Assembly (NCBI GenBank): GCA_024220525.1
Contig: JAMYWO010000213.1
Span: 41,449 to 71,668 of the forward strand
DNA: 30,220 bases
DNA from: Cochliopodium minus
Taxonomy: Eukaryota; Discosea; Himatismenida; Cochliopodiidae
Direction of reading: 5' to 3'
In this document: positions 19,020 to 30,146 of the stretch, one piece after another
How the letters are laid out: every line of letters begins with the position of its first letter
Numbering within the stretch: the stretch's first letter is position 1
Program-made: the position numbers and the translations under genes
The notes under the pieces: model-generated
Told to the model about the DNA's origin: nothing
The model's database searches: none
What the model saw: only the letters and a program-made list of their open reading frames with translations

Positions 19020-20267
19020 GTATTGAGATTCAGCAACATAGAACCTCCCAAAATTTTGCCACTACGTGCTTTCTATCAGATGAAAGAGATTTCACCAACC
19101 CAAGCCAAAAGTTTTGTTTGCAGATCAAACTTCACAAAGTGTTAACAATTTCAGTATTTAGAAGTTATTTACCTTTTAACCGTGGTCCAATCCTCAATTA
19201 TGAAGTTGCTCCACAGGTATTTTTTTATTTTTTTATTTTTTTATTTTTTTATTTTTTTTTATTTTTATTTTTTTATTTTTTTTTTATTTTTATTTTTTTT
19301 TATTTTTTTTATTTTTAAATTATTTTATAATTTTATTAATCAAATGCAAAAAAAAACATTATAAGGTAGTGTAACATTAGATAACAGGTATTATTTTGAA
19401 GAGAAAATTCTTATTTTTATTTTTATTTTTTCTTATTGTTTTTTTATTATTGTTTTTTTTATTATTGTATTTTTTTATTACTGTTTTTATTATTGTATTT
19501 TGTTTTTTATTTTATTTTATTTTTATTTTTGTATTTTGTATTTTTGTATTTTTATTTTTATTTTTTTATTTTTATTTTTTATTTTTTTATTTTTTTATTT
19601 TTTTATTTTTATTTTTATTTTTTTTATTTTTTTATTTTTTTATTTTTATTTTTTGAATATTAGAAAGAGAATGATCTGGAAAATAGGAAACAAAATCTGA
19701 CGAGAAACCTCGAAGTAGCTCTACCCGGCGTACAATTCTCCCTCAGGAAGCAACCCGGAACAACAAGTGAAACCCTCCCTCTCCACCTCCACAAAGTCAC
19801 TCAAGAAGCAGAACAATGAGGAGAAGATCATTTCCTCTTCCAAAAACTTTTTCCATGACTCCCTTTCTGATTCTTTCAACCCTTTTATCTATGGTGGCTT
19901 CGATGATCCTTTTTGTGTTGGTCAAAATTGTTATGCGTATAAAAAATTTTTTAAATCAAATTTATTTTTATTTTTATTTTATTCATTATTTTAATATTTA
20001 TTTTTAATTTTTATTTTTATCTCATTTATTTATTTTATTTTTATTTTATTCATTTATTTTAATTTTTTACTTGTTTTTAGATTGTTGAGATTCAAGATGA
20101 TGGACTTTTCTTTGACAGGTCTCACTATTGATCCCAAAAGATCAGATTCTGTGACCATAGATCCAAAGCCTTCGACCAAACCTCAGATTGTAATTGAAAG
20201 ATTTATTTTTTCAGAAAAGTACATCATTTGGAACAGTTTAGGAGAAACAAAAAATTCGAAAAATTAA
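19020..20267 (+). pseudogene. Unrecognised gene, probably frameshifted and lacking its 5' end
   Basis: Exon-like blocks with coding composition are 19020-19216, 19664-19936 and 20081-20267. Block 1 (TTCFLSDERDFTNPSQKFCL, LHKVLTISVFRSYLP) ends at a good CAG/GTATTT donor. It joins in phase 0 to block 2, which reads KENDLENRKQNLTRNLEVAL up to a TGA at about 19816. The second half of block 2 is open in another frame (KKQNNEEKIISSSKNFFHD, FIYGGFDDPFCVGQNCYA) and joins in phase 2 to block 3 (MMDFSLTGLTIDPKRSDS, EKYIIWNSLGE). No splice site was found that reconciles the two frames, so a small indel is likely. No ATG was found for block 1. The NP..F.L....LTISV pattern faintly recalls calpain domain III; I do not rely on it. 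It is convergent with the membrane protein at 20489. Confidence 0.5.
19217..19663 (+). repeat. T-rich intron with long (TTTTTA)n arrays
   Basis: The presumed intron between blocks 1 and 2 consists almost wholly of TTTTTA and TTTTTTA units, interrupted at about 19330-19395 by a less repetitive island. That island contains AG-GT pairs that could mark a further small exon, but its phase-0 reading hits a stop. Confidence 0.7.
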
Positions 20268-20488
20268 AATTTATTATTGTTTTTTAAACTTTTATTTTTT
20301 ATTTTTCATTCAAATTAAATTTTAAAAAACTTCTACTTGCTGATACGATAAAATCTTTGTCTCCTGTCAAATTTTTAATTTCATAACTTTCATTATGGTA
20401 TTCATTTTTATTTTGTTTCAATTTCAATATCAGATTTTTACTTTTTAAATTTATTAAAAGTTTTTAGATTTTTAGATACTTAAAATAT

Positions 20489-21003
20489 TTAGTTTATTTG
20501 AGATTTTAAAGTGTATTGAGGTTTCAATTTCGTTAATCTTATAGCTAACCACAATGATGGAACTAAAGATCCAAAAGCAAACATCAAAATTATCACAACC
20601 AATTTTACTATCCAGTTTTCTTGGATGAATAAAATAATAATCATCCCAATGACTCCATAGGAGAAGAATGGATTGACATTATCAAGCCACCAAAAATTAG
20701 AATTGCAATTCTTTAATCCAGCAAATCCTTTAATTTAAATTTAAAAAAATTAAATTTTATAAAATTTATTAAATTTACCACTTGTGCTGAATGCATAAAT
20801 TATTAAAGCCACCAAAATGAGAAAGAATATTAAAGAAATTATCCTGAATATAATAAAAACAATCTTCCATTTTTTCTCTTTGTTTTCATCCTCAAATCTC
20901 ATATTATCTTGGGGAATATCAATATCTTCCTCTTCCTATTAAATTATAAAACAAGTATGAGGAAATTTAAAAAATATAAACGTGATTCTAATCAACAAAC
21001 CAT
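20489..21003 (-). CDS. Small multi-pass membrane protein of unknown function
   Basis: Exons 20779-20935 and 20489-20727 join in phase 1 to an acidic N-terminus (EEEDIDIPQDNMRFEDENK), a first membrane helix (IVFIIFRIISLIFFLILVAL), a loop (CNSNFWWLDNVNPFFSYG), and two or three further helices (VIGMIIILFIQ, LVVIILMFAFGSLVPSLWLA), ending LKPQYTLKSQIN. Stops lie immediately upstream of GAAGAG in frame. The start is therefore either the ATG at 21003 spliced directly onto Glu (an exon with only the start codon in the coding part, 132 residues) or the internal ATG in DNMRFED. No family recognised. It follows the GCP2 gene by 71 bases on the same strand. Confidence 0.72.
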
Positions 21004-21074
21004 TTTTTTTTTTTTATATTTTTTTTAATCTTTATTGATATTAAAATTTAAAATTAATTATTTTTTTTATCTTT

Positions 21075-23662
21075 TTAAAGATCCATCAACAAAAAATTGA
21101 TAGTTTTGGAAAAATCATTTCTAGTGTTGGATTTGAGTATATTTTCCTCAATAAGCTTTTTAAAGTTTTGGGATAAGTCTTTCCATAAATAATTGTACTT
21201 GTTGATGATCTCCACAAATTTGGTTTGTGAAATAACGTTATGTATCAAATTAATCTGCTCAGAAATGTCCTCTTTCTTGTTTTGACGGCAGTTAGGCTGA
21301 TTACGAAGAAGAGCAAGCTTGTCGAAAGGAGATTTTTCAATCACAGTGCTAACCAATAAAGAAAAATCAATAAAAAAGTTCAAAATGTTTTGCAGGCAAA
21401 GAACTAGATCTTGGTTGTTGACGATGAGACAACCTTCGAGACTGTCGTCCAAAAATTGATTGTGTAGACTCAAAACATCTTCAATACTTTTAGAAATTTC
21501 GATTTTGTGGGAGAGTTCGTTAAGCTTTGGAACGAGAATTTGCTGAGAATAAAATTTAAGTAGATTTTCGAGAAATTTCAACATTTGATTGCAAAGAACA
21601 TTTGTAACGTTAAAAATGGAAGAAAAAGGAGTATTTTGAGTGAGCAATAAACTTTTAGTCTTTTTGAGTTTCATCCAACAGTTTGAAGAGAGGTTGTAGT
21701 GAGCAAATTTGCACTTGAAAAGATGTCTGAAGAGTGTTTGGTACTTTATTTCGCTACTTTCATTTATGATAATATTTAGAGGCCATTCTGATTTGTAAGA
21801 CAACGCAATACTTTCATACACTGAAAAATAAAAATTGAAATTAATTCATTTACTTCGTTTTAATTTATTTTAATATTTTCTAAAATTTTTAATATTTATT
21901 TTATATTTATTTATTATTTTACTTTTTTGTGATGGATTCATCATTTGATCAAATTTTGTGTTTGTGTCAAGGAAAAAAGAGTTTGAAGAAAATTCGTCTT
22001 CTTTTTTTTTAACCATCTTTTTCAGTTGTTCGAATAAAGTATTGTTCAAAAACACGAAGCAAACATTTTCGTTGATAGAGTTTCCCTCCAAAATAGATGA
22101 TCTTAAAGAGAGTTGCAAACTAAAAAAAATTTTTTTTTTGATTTTTTTTTTTGGATTTTTTTTTTAAAAAATTATTTTACGCAGATTGGAGATCTTCTTT
22201 TCTTGAATCCAAATCATTTTTGAAAAGTCCTTCAATAGATGAATCGATGAAATAAGAAATGAAATCGGAAGAAAGAAGCATGAAAGTGGAGCAAACTTCA
22301 CGGATTTTGTCAACAAGGTTTTTCTCCTCCAAAAACAAGTGAAGGATGGAGTCATTTGCAAATTTAAGTGCATAAACGAAAAAGTTTTTCTGCTCTTGTC
22401 CAAACTTGAATTTCATTTGCTCCCTGTTCTTCTTATTTACAAAGAAAGAAGGGTTGTATTCTCTTACAATGTTGAGGTATTTTCCTGCTAACAAAATTGA
22501 AGAGGAGTAGTCGCGGAGAAAGGTTGGGATGTCTTCTTTTTCTGTGATGTAGTATTTGGAAGACCAAAAGGAATCTTTGTTTCCCGTCAAATTTTGCCAG
22601 TTTTCTTTGACCATAAATTCATCATATGGATCCTCCAAAACACCATTGAAAATCCAACTTTCAAGCATTTCGTAGTAGGGAACCATAGTTTTGGACATGA
22701 GGAAGTAAAGGATGGAGTGGCATTGTTTGTCTGATTTCATGTGCATGTAGTATTGGTTGAGGAGATTTATCAAAGATGCTCCCTTTAAGTTTTTCTCGGA
22801 AGCTTCGTCACATAAGTCTGACATTTTTCCGAGTGTGTACGACAAAGGATCCAACAAGAAAAAAATGGTTTGGAGTGTCACTTTGCCCTCTTTCTTCATT
22901 TCTTCTATTTGAGATATAGCAACAAGATATTCCTTTTTGATGCTGTTTAAACCGGAACAAAATGATTGGCATACTAAACCACTTTCATAGTTTGAGTATT
23001 TATCTATGTAATCGCATATTTCGACGTATGAAAGAAACACTGGCAATATTTTGATGATCAATCCTTTATATTCTATTGGAACACTTTCATCAATTGTTAT
23101 CGTTCTCCCTCTCCTTTTTAGAGTTCCTTCTTCTTCTTCGTCGCTACATCTTATGTAAGATCCTCCTATTCCAACACTTAAATACAACAATTCTTCTATC
23201 AATTCGTATTCTATTGCTGTTCTGGGTAGATCTTTGAGATTTATCATCTTCAAGAACATCTTTTAAAATTTATTTTATGTTAATATTTGATTGCATGATG
23301 AAATGGAGGTTTCTCCATTTAATATTACCTTTTCATTATTTTCAAATTCTTTGTTATATCTGAGCAAATTATTGAATCCATAATCTTCTTCCATATTCAA
23401 TTTAGGTATGATGAGCTCTATATAACCCAATCATAAGAGATAATAAAAAAATGATTTTATATTCCATTTTTTATTCAATTATTTTACGATTTGTAGGCTC
23501 TGATCTCTTTTCCTTATTTTCCAATAACCAATCTGATTGTGAATTATTTGGATCTTCTCCTCCAAAAGAGACATCCTTTTGGATAAGAAAATTTTCTACC
23601 TCATTATCTCCAAATGTGATACTATCATTATCATAGAAACTAAAATTAGGATCATTCAACAT
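21075..23662 (-). CDS. spc97: Gamma-tubulin complex component 2 (GCP2/Spc97)
   Basis: Five exons (23488-23662, 23329-23417, 22181-23259, 21923-22119, 21075-21820) give 761 residues. GCP2 pairs with GCP3 and gamma-tubulin to nucleate microtubules at the centrosome. Diagnostic pieces are IEELLYLSVGIGGSYI (start of the GRIP1 core), LYFLMSKTMVPYYEMLESWI followed by GVLEDPYDEFMV (the most conserved GCP2/3 stretch), then DIPTFL and ILLAGKYLNIVRE. The C-terminal gamma-tubulin-binding (GRIP2) half shows SEWPLNIII, YQTLFRHLFKCKFA and LLKFYSQQILVPKL. The first exon (LNDPNFSFYDNDSITFGDNE) is a short, acidic, poorly conserved N-terminus, so the protein is shorter than the roughly 900 residues common in the family. 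GCP2 is preferred to GCP3 because of the EDPYDEFM and GKYLNIVRE stretches. Confidence 0.9.
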
Positions 23663-23727
23663 GAATTTTGATTCAATTTTTTTTTTTATTTCAGAAAAAA
23701 AAAAAATGGCGCAAAAAATAATTATTT

Positions 23728-26067
23728 TTATTCAACATCTTTAGAAATATATTGATTCATCATATTAAAAGGATAATTAGTATCTAGTATTTGAGGCCTA
23801 ACAATAGTTGTATCATAACCTTCAATATTGGTAGTTCTATTGGGCACTTTGGAATAAAAGTTTTCCAAGGCATGGTGTTTTTGTACTAAATCGAAATTAG
23901 GTTTACTGGTTTGTGGATCTTGGTTGTGAGTTTTTGGAACCAAACGACAAAAATGTGTTAAGCCAGAATTTTCTCCAATAAAATCCGCAATCTTACTTAA
24001 ATTTTTACCTTTTTTTTTTAAAATTAATTGTTTATTTTAAAAGTTTTATTTATAATTTACCAGAATTTTCTTCAGTTAATATACAATGGTGGATGGGGTT
24101 TTGAAGATCTCCAGAATTGTAGCCTATTGTCAATGAGCCAGAGTTCCTCTCACTAAATCTAAGCATAAAAGACCCAACTGGGTTTCCTAAAAGAATTTGT
24201 TCCAAGTCCTTCTTCGAGATAAATCCTATAAAAAAAGAATTTGATAAATAACAAATTGGATATGCTTTGATTTTTCTTTTTTTACCTATCAAGATTCCAA
24301 GACACCAAAAACTACTGAGGTGTCTTGTAAATCTAATTTTTTGAAAACAAGGACCAAACCTAACAAAGAAGGAAAATGAATTTTTACGTGAAGAAATTAC
24401 GAAAATAAAACTAACCATTGCCAAAAATTATTCCAGTTTTCGCTTTGGATAGAGTTTTGCCCACCAAAATATCTGTCAAAAATATACTTGAGTTCGACAA
24501 AGGAAAGAGGTCTTTTGACATCATCAAACTCTTGTTTTGTAGCCATCAAAATCCTAGTTTGGAGAGTGTTGGCCACTGTATGGAAGCTAACAGACTTTAG
24601 TTTGCTGAAAAAGACATCCGAGAGTAATTGTCCTTCTGCATCAGCCCATTGTATATCATTTGTCATTATAATGAAATAATCAGAAGGTGCAGAGTTTACT
24701 GTAAAAATTTGTTGACCTTTTAAAAATAAAAAATAAAAAAAAATAAAAAAAAATGATCTTATTTTTTTTTTACCTTGGCTATGTTGTACTTGAACTTTCA
24801 CTGAAAAATAAACTTTCACAGATTGTTTTCTTGATCCTTTCGTAAAGAGAACGGAAAAGTTACAACACCTATTATCCTTCATAATAGACTTGTTATGCTC
24901 TAAATTTTTGTTAGTGATAGGAAGATCCATTTCTTGTGTCGTAAACAAACTGCAAGTTACTTCAGAGATGTCAGTTACGACAGTAGTAGCACCCGTAATA
25001 AGTTGAACAGTTATAGGGTCTTCTATGTATCTTTTTTTCTTTATATAGCACTTTGGAAGTGGTTCTTCTATTATCACAAGTCCACAAATCCCATAATTCC
25101 TTTCGTTAGGTTGTTTGGATAGTTGCTGTACTTCTAGTCCATATAAATTGAGTTGCACTTTCACTCCATTTAAATATACACATAATTGACGATGTCTGGG
25201 GTTTTATTTAAAAAGAGTTAGTATGATTTTGGAATAATCTAGAATATGATAGTTGTTGAATGTTATTCAAGTATATGGAAAGTAATTGAATTTTTTTTTT
25301 TTGAATTTTCAAATAGGGAAGAGGATAACAGTTTTCAAATTTTGGATGTTATTTTTGGTTTTTACCTCAATACTTCGAAATAGTTGAATATATTTTCAGA
25401 ATAAATCTTTTCGATCGCAACCACTGCATCATTAACCTTTTTCATTGTATCTTGTAAAATTCCCACCAAATTTTGAAATAATTGTTGGGATGGATGATTA
25501 TTGAGCTCTATTATTGATGTTTGGATGGATCTGATCAAATTGGGCAATGATAATGCATATTGATGTACATTATTCAATATATTCATACTTTGTTGAGAAC
25601 TGGTTTGATTTGCTTGTAATGGCTTATCAGGGAAAGATTTTGTCATCATAATGATTGGATTATAAATTTTATTTTGATTGTTAAAATTATTTGGAGAGTT
25701 TGGTGTTTTGGGTGTTGAAGTAAATAGATTATTATTGTTATTTGTTTGATTATTTTGATTGTATAGCTGATTATTTTGATTGTTATTCTGATTTAAATTT
25801 GGTATATTGTTGATTGAAGGATTATTTTGATTATTATTCTGATCATTAGTAATATTTGAAAAAAATGACATATCATCATCTAGTTTGAATATATCATCTT
25901 CCAAAAAAGGAAATTCTCCTGAGAATCTAATAAAGGAGATAGATATTAATAAATTTTGATAGATATATTTTGAAAATAAAGAGGTATGGATATTAATATA
26001 TAAATATTATTTTCAATATTCTTTGATTATTTCAAAAATCTTACATTAGGTCAGATTCCTTCTTCAT
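23728..26067 (-). CDS. STAT-family transcription factor
   Basis: Seven exons (26045-26067, 25366-25926, 24774-25195, 24416-24716, 24286-24359, 24061-24225, 23728-24008) give 608 residues. STATs dimerise through SH2-phosphotyrosine contacts and enter the nucleus to bind DNA. Residues 1-35 are acidic, and 36-90 are Asn-rich as in Dictyostelium STATs. About 100-195 form a helical region shorter than a metazoan STAT coiled coil. About 195-345 are the DNA-binding core (QLCVYLNGVKVQLNLYG, YGICGLVIIEEPLPKCY), and 345-460 the linker (IQWADAEGQ, NWNNFWQWF). The SH2 domain runs from 461 (GFISKKDLEQILLGNPVGSF) with the phosphotyrosine-binding Arg near 483 in LRFSERNSGSLTI. A single C-terminal Tyr near 580 (IEGYDTTIV) is the expected phosphorylation site. 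The 23-base first exon gives MKKESDLI and is inferred from splice phase. Which dictyostelid STAT it matches is not decided. Confidence 0.92.
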
Positions 26068-26257
26068 TTTTCTTTTTTCACAATTTTTTCAAAAAATTGA
26101 TTAACTTTTTTTTACTTTTTTTATTTATTTAAAAGGAGATAATAATGTGTATTGTTTGAAAACGGAATGTCCTAGAATTCAAAGTGATATCTCTGAAAAT
26201 ATCAAGGAATATTTATAATATTTTTTTATTTATTGAATGAATAAAATTCGAATGTTA

Positions 26258-27244
26258 TTAAATGATTCTTTCAAGCTCCTTTGCATAATTAATGGTGGTA
26301 AAGATGTATTGGGAGCTAGGGATAAACTTTCTATTGGCAGAAGGCTCCTCATTCTTAAAGATGAGCTTTCCCTCCTTGACAATCCACTTTCTCTTTTCAA
26401 TGATGGACTTTAATTGGTTGGAATCGGTGATTAAAATCTTCTCTGCTTCTTCAAATGTTAAAATTTCATAAGCATATTCAATACATGTTGCGATTTGTTC
26501 TCTAACAGTATCCAATAACTTATCCATGAAGATATGGTAGGAATCTGCAGGAACTTGAGATTTACTTTTAAATACTTTGTTATAACTTCCCTCCATGATA
26601 TATTGTTCCAATTTGATTGGATGAGAGATATAAATGTTTTCGTGTTTATCCAAAGGGATCAATTCGAGTTCTGTATGGAATTTACCAATTTTATTTTGTG
26701 CCAATAAACCAATAAGATATAATCCAAGAATTTCCCATCTTCTTTGAGATTCAGGGAGATCATTTCTACAAATAAAATTAATATATTGGTTATATATTCG
26801 TAATAATTATTTATGAAAGATTTATATTCTGTTAATATAACTCATATTCTTTATGATGAAATTATTGTGTAAATTTTTGTTGTTAAAATTATTTTATAAA
26901 TTTTTTTTTTTCTTACTCTTCATAATATGCTTTTACTTGGGATACATTTCTTTCAAATGATACAAAATCTTTCTGTTTCACGCTCAATATACATCCAAGT
27001 TCCAATACTTCTCTTGCGAGTAATTTTTGTTGATTTGTTTCTGAATTTTTGATGAGGAAATTATTTTTTGTCATTTCAATCTATAACATCCAAAATTAGG
27101 TTTATATTTTAATTTTATATCGAAATATATTTTTAAAATATGAAAGGTTTATACCTTTAATTTTGCCAATAATTGATTTGCTTTTTCGAATTGGGTATCA
27201 TTTTGTTCAATAAATCTTTTTAATTCTTGGATATCATTTTGCAT
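26258..27244 (-). CDS. psmD8: 26S proteasome non-ATPase regulatory subunit 8 (Rpn12)
   Basis: Exons 27155-27244, 26917-27080 and 26258-26765 give 253 residues, close to the usual length of about 260. Rpn12 is a PCI-domain lid subunit needed for late lid assembly and stability of the 19S particle. The signature is LEQYIMEGSYNKVF, then VPADSYHIFMDKLLDTVREQIATCIEYAYE, a hallmark of this subunit, read here in two pieces around residues 145-185. The N-terminal part (DIQELKRFIEQND, LLAREVLELGCILSV, SQRRWEILGLYLIGLLAQN) is a helical repeat as expected. The end (SQYIFTTINYAKELERII) is the short C-terminal helix that in yeast docks on other lid subunits. Confidence 0.93.
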
Positions 27245-27566
27245 TTTTTTTTATTATTTTCATGGACACTCAAAATTTTTTTACACTTTAATATCCATTC
27301 AATGACAATTAGATGATTTTTGAAAACTGTATCACAGATTATTCATTGATCACGTTTTTATAAAGATCTTGCATTCAGAAATTTCTTTCATTAAAAAATT
27401 ATCCTCTTGTCAAACATTTTAAATATTTGTTGGTTTTAAACTTTCTTAATTTTCAAGTAGTCAATGAAAGTTACAAGTACTTTCAACCAAAAAATGATCA
27501 ATTAGATATTATGTATTAAAGGGTGGAAGAAACCATTCTTTAAAACAATAAAGTATTTAAATAATT
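27245..27566. promoter_or_regulatory. Upstream region of Rpn12 and 3' flank of the ATPAF1 gene
   Basis: This is a 322-base AT-rich noncoding gap between two genes on the same strand. It should contain the Rpn12 promoter. No RNA gene and no clear repeat is visible. Confidence 0.4.
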
Positions 27567-28354
27567 TTATTTTTTAGTAATTATGTTATCCAACATAGCA
27601 TCAAATGAAAACTCTTCAGGTCTCTTATTAAAACATACCACATTTTCATATTTGTAGTTGTCAGAGTAAATGAGAGATGTTTGATTACCAAGAAATTGGG
27701 CTTCGTGAACTTGTAGCTGTCTTCCACCAATCTCTCCTCTCATCAAAACGATGCCTTTCTCTTCAGCAAGATCTTCGTAGAAGATACATGTTAGTTCGGG
27801 TATCGCATTGTCTCCATATTGTTTAAATTTTTCTAATGGAGTATATAGTGCGACATTTTCTTTCCATTGAAATAAATATGTGACATATCCCACTTTCTTA
27901 GGAATAGGTATCACAAAAAATGGGCTATAAAGAATGAAATTTTTTTTTGGTCAAAATGGATATTTTTGATATTGAATATGGGGTTGATATTGAATATGGA
28001 GTTGATCATTCATCCATTTTATTATAATAATTTTGATTTCTTAATATAATGAGTATGTATTGAAATATGAGGATAAATATTGTATTACTTTTCATTTGCT
28101 CTTTCTTTTAATTTCTTGAATATTCCTCTTCTCACAACAGCCGCAATGATATCACGGGGAAAATTCTTTTTATGAAACTCCTTCCATATTTCTTCTATTT
28201 CTTCTGGGTTCTTATCTTGCAATAGTTCCAATTTGACAATATTATTTAGAGATTTTTTTCCAATCATGAAATCAGAATAATTTCTGAATTTGATGGATGT
28301 ATGATTGATGAATTTGCTTTTAAAAAGAGATTTATGTTTAAATATCTTTCTCAT
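27567..28354 (-). CDS. atpaf1: Mitochondrial ATP synthase F1 assembly factor 1 (ATPAF1/Atp11)
   Basis: Two exons (28089-28354 and 27567-27924) join in phase 2 to 207 residues. Atp11 binds the F1 beta subunit in the mitochondrial matrix and prevents its aggregation before the F1 hexamer forms. Family features are the helical stretch DKNPEEIEEIWKEFHKKN, then PIPKKVGYVTYLFQW, the strongly conserved EEKGIVLMRGEI core, EAQFLGNQTSLIY, and FNKRPEEFSFDAMLDNI near the end. The N-terminus (MRKIFKHKSLFKSKFINHTS) is basic and lacks acidic residues, which suits a mitochondrial presequence. The gene starts 61 bases after the stop of the F-box gene. Confidence 0.92.
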
Positions 28355-28415
28355 TTTTTTTATTTTATTTTCTGTGAATAAATATCAAAGATGATTTTAA
28401 AACTAAAAATTTTAT

Positions 28416-29984
28416 TTAGCACAGTGAACCAGGACATAAAAGAGTATTAGACAAGAATTTGATGAATGTATCTAAAGGAGCATTTGGAGTTGTAATGTAC
28501 TGAAATCTGAGAACCGCTTTTAATCCAGGAAAAAAACCACGAGTAAAAGTAAATTTAACCACCCAAATAGGACTTTAAATGAAGAATAAAGTGTTTAATT
28601 GTGAGTTAAAAAATATTTACCATGTTAAAATCGCTTGAAAAGCAACCACAATATAAACAAACGAAAAAGTTATCGGAAAGGCTAATAAAGTTAAAGATAG
28701 CATGAAAAATTTGAAAGTAAGTCCTCTCGGTTGATCTCTCATCAAAAGATCGTAGAAACCTCTTGCTCCACTGAACATGGAAATAAGAAAAATGTAAGGT
28801 AGAATAAGGAATAAAACGATAACAAAATTCAAAATGGATACAAGGGAATAGTATAGAGTCCACAAGCTATTGAAAAGTAATATTGATTAATATTTAATAT
28901 TTTATTTTTATTTTTACTTTGATCTTTTCCTTCTTATTTCTGATGTTTTTTCATAGATAGGATCTTGAACAATATCAAACTTTTTTATTAATTCTAAATT
29001 GTAATCCACTGTTTTTGAAAGAAAATAATTAATACTTTTTTTGAATGAGGAGTTTCTATTATTTATTTCCGCAACCTCTGACCTTTCTCTCAAGTAATCA
29101 TGAACTTCTTCGTGATAAGGGTTGTTCTGCTTCTCTTCAAACAATATCCAATCTTCTTCCAGATCATTTCTTTCGATAATAATTATTTCCTCTTCTTCAT
29201 TTTTTTTCTTCCCTTTCTTAATTTTGATTTATTAATTTTATGTTTTAATATTGACTTTATATTTAAACTTTATATTTACATATTCCATGCTATTTGTTTG
29301 TATATTTTCTTCTTCATCGAAATGTATCATTTTGTGATTTGAGGCATTTGGTTTGTAATATTTATTCTCCTCTATATTATCGTCAATTAATATCACAAAC
29401 TTATCATTATAGATATCCATCGTATTGAAATCGATTATGAATTTATATTTGTTCAAAATATTGTGTTTGTATATTTTTATGCCCATGAATGATGTGAAGA
29501 AAAAGGATTTAAATTGTCCATAGCTATTGTATGGTATCTTCCTATTGAGAGATTTATTGTATTCTATTAATTCTATTTTGAAAATCTTTTTGTTTTTCAC
29601 TGCCATTAGATAGATATTATCTTGCATTTGATAGAGAGGAAGATTTTTATGTAATTTCCTCCAGATATCTTTTGATTCATCTTGATCGTATATTATAATG
29701 AGATTCAGATCTATCACATGCTCATTATCTTCTCTTTTGATCTGGAGATATTGTTTCATTGTATCATATATCTTTCCTTTATGTTCTTTATAATCCAAAT
29801 CATCCAAGATTAGACATTCAAAGGGATAATTGAGCAATTTATCCAACCATACTTGATCGTATTTGAATAATTTATTCATTCTTTTGTTAGTGATTGAAAA
29901 ATTTCGGAGAGAATTAAGATCAAGATAACTCATTATATTGCATATAACAAGTGATTGTTTCATTATATCTGAAAAAGAGCTCAT
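28416..29984 (-). CDS. F-box protein joined in frame to a hydrophobic membrane region
   Basis: An F-box-like N-terminus (QSLVICNIMSYLDLNSLRNF, then NKRMNKLFKYDQVWLDKL) suggests a subunit of an SCF ubiquitin ligase. About 190 residues without a recognised domain follow. Read simply, the frame stops at 29238. A donor after MEY (GTAAAT, 29279) and an acceptor at 29217 lead in phase into a charged segment (NEEEEIIIIERNDLEED, EEVHDYLRERSEV). This segment has no ATG of its own. A second short intron (28917 to 28867, phase 2) then leads into a membrane part (LVSILNFVIVLFLILPYIF, FFMLSLTLLAFPITFSFVY), and a fourth exon (28416-28572) ends LLCPGSLC. Exons 29280-29984, 28918-29216, 28621-28866 and 28416-28572 give 468 residues. 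Alternatively two genes overlap, with the second starting at the ATG of MEY. Confidence 0.6.
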
Positions 29985-30146
29985 TTTTTTTATTTAGGAA
30001 ATAGGTTCAATAGTCTTTTAAAAATATAGGACAACAATTGAGAAAAATAAATCATTCAATTGGATTGAGATCATATTGTAGATAAATCTAAAATAAAAAA
30101 AAAGGAAAATACTTTAATTATTGGAAATAATAACAACAAAAAAATC
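29985..30146. promoter_or_regulatory. Divergent promoter region at the window end
   Basis: A short AT-rich gap between the F-box gene (-) and the gene that starts at 30147 (+). Poly-A tracts precede the ATG, as is common for AT-rich protist genes. Confidence 0.4.

Noticed and set aside
19020-19216. Calpain domain III assignment
   Set aside because: Only a faint NP..F.L..LTISV pattern over one exon; no protease core or second half of the domain is visible.
19396-19663. Overlapping plus-strand ORFs composed of Phe, Ile, Leu and Tyr
   Set aside because: They are produced by TTTTTA repeats in an intron and have no start context, homology or mixed composition.
24418-24679. Plus-strand ORFs in the STAT region
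   Set aside because: Antisense of the STAT linker exon, which has clear homology and splice phases.
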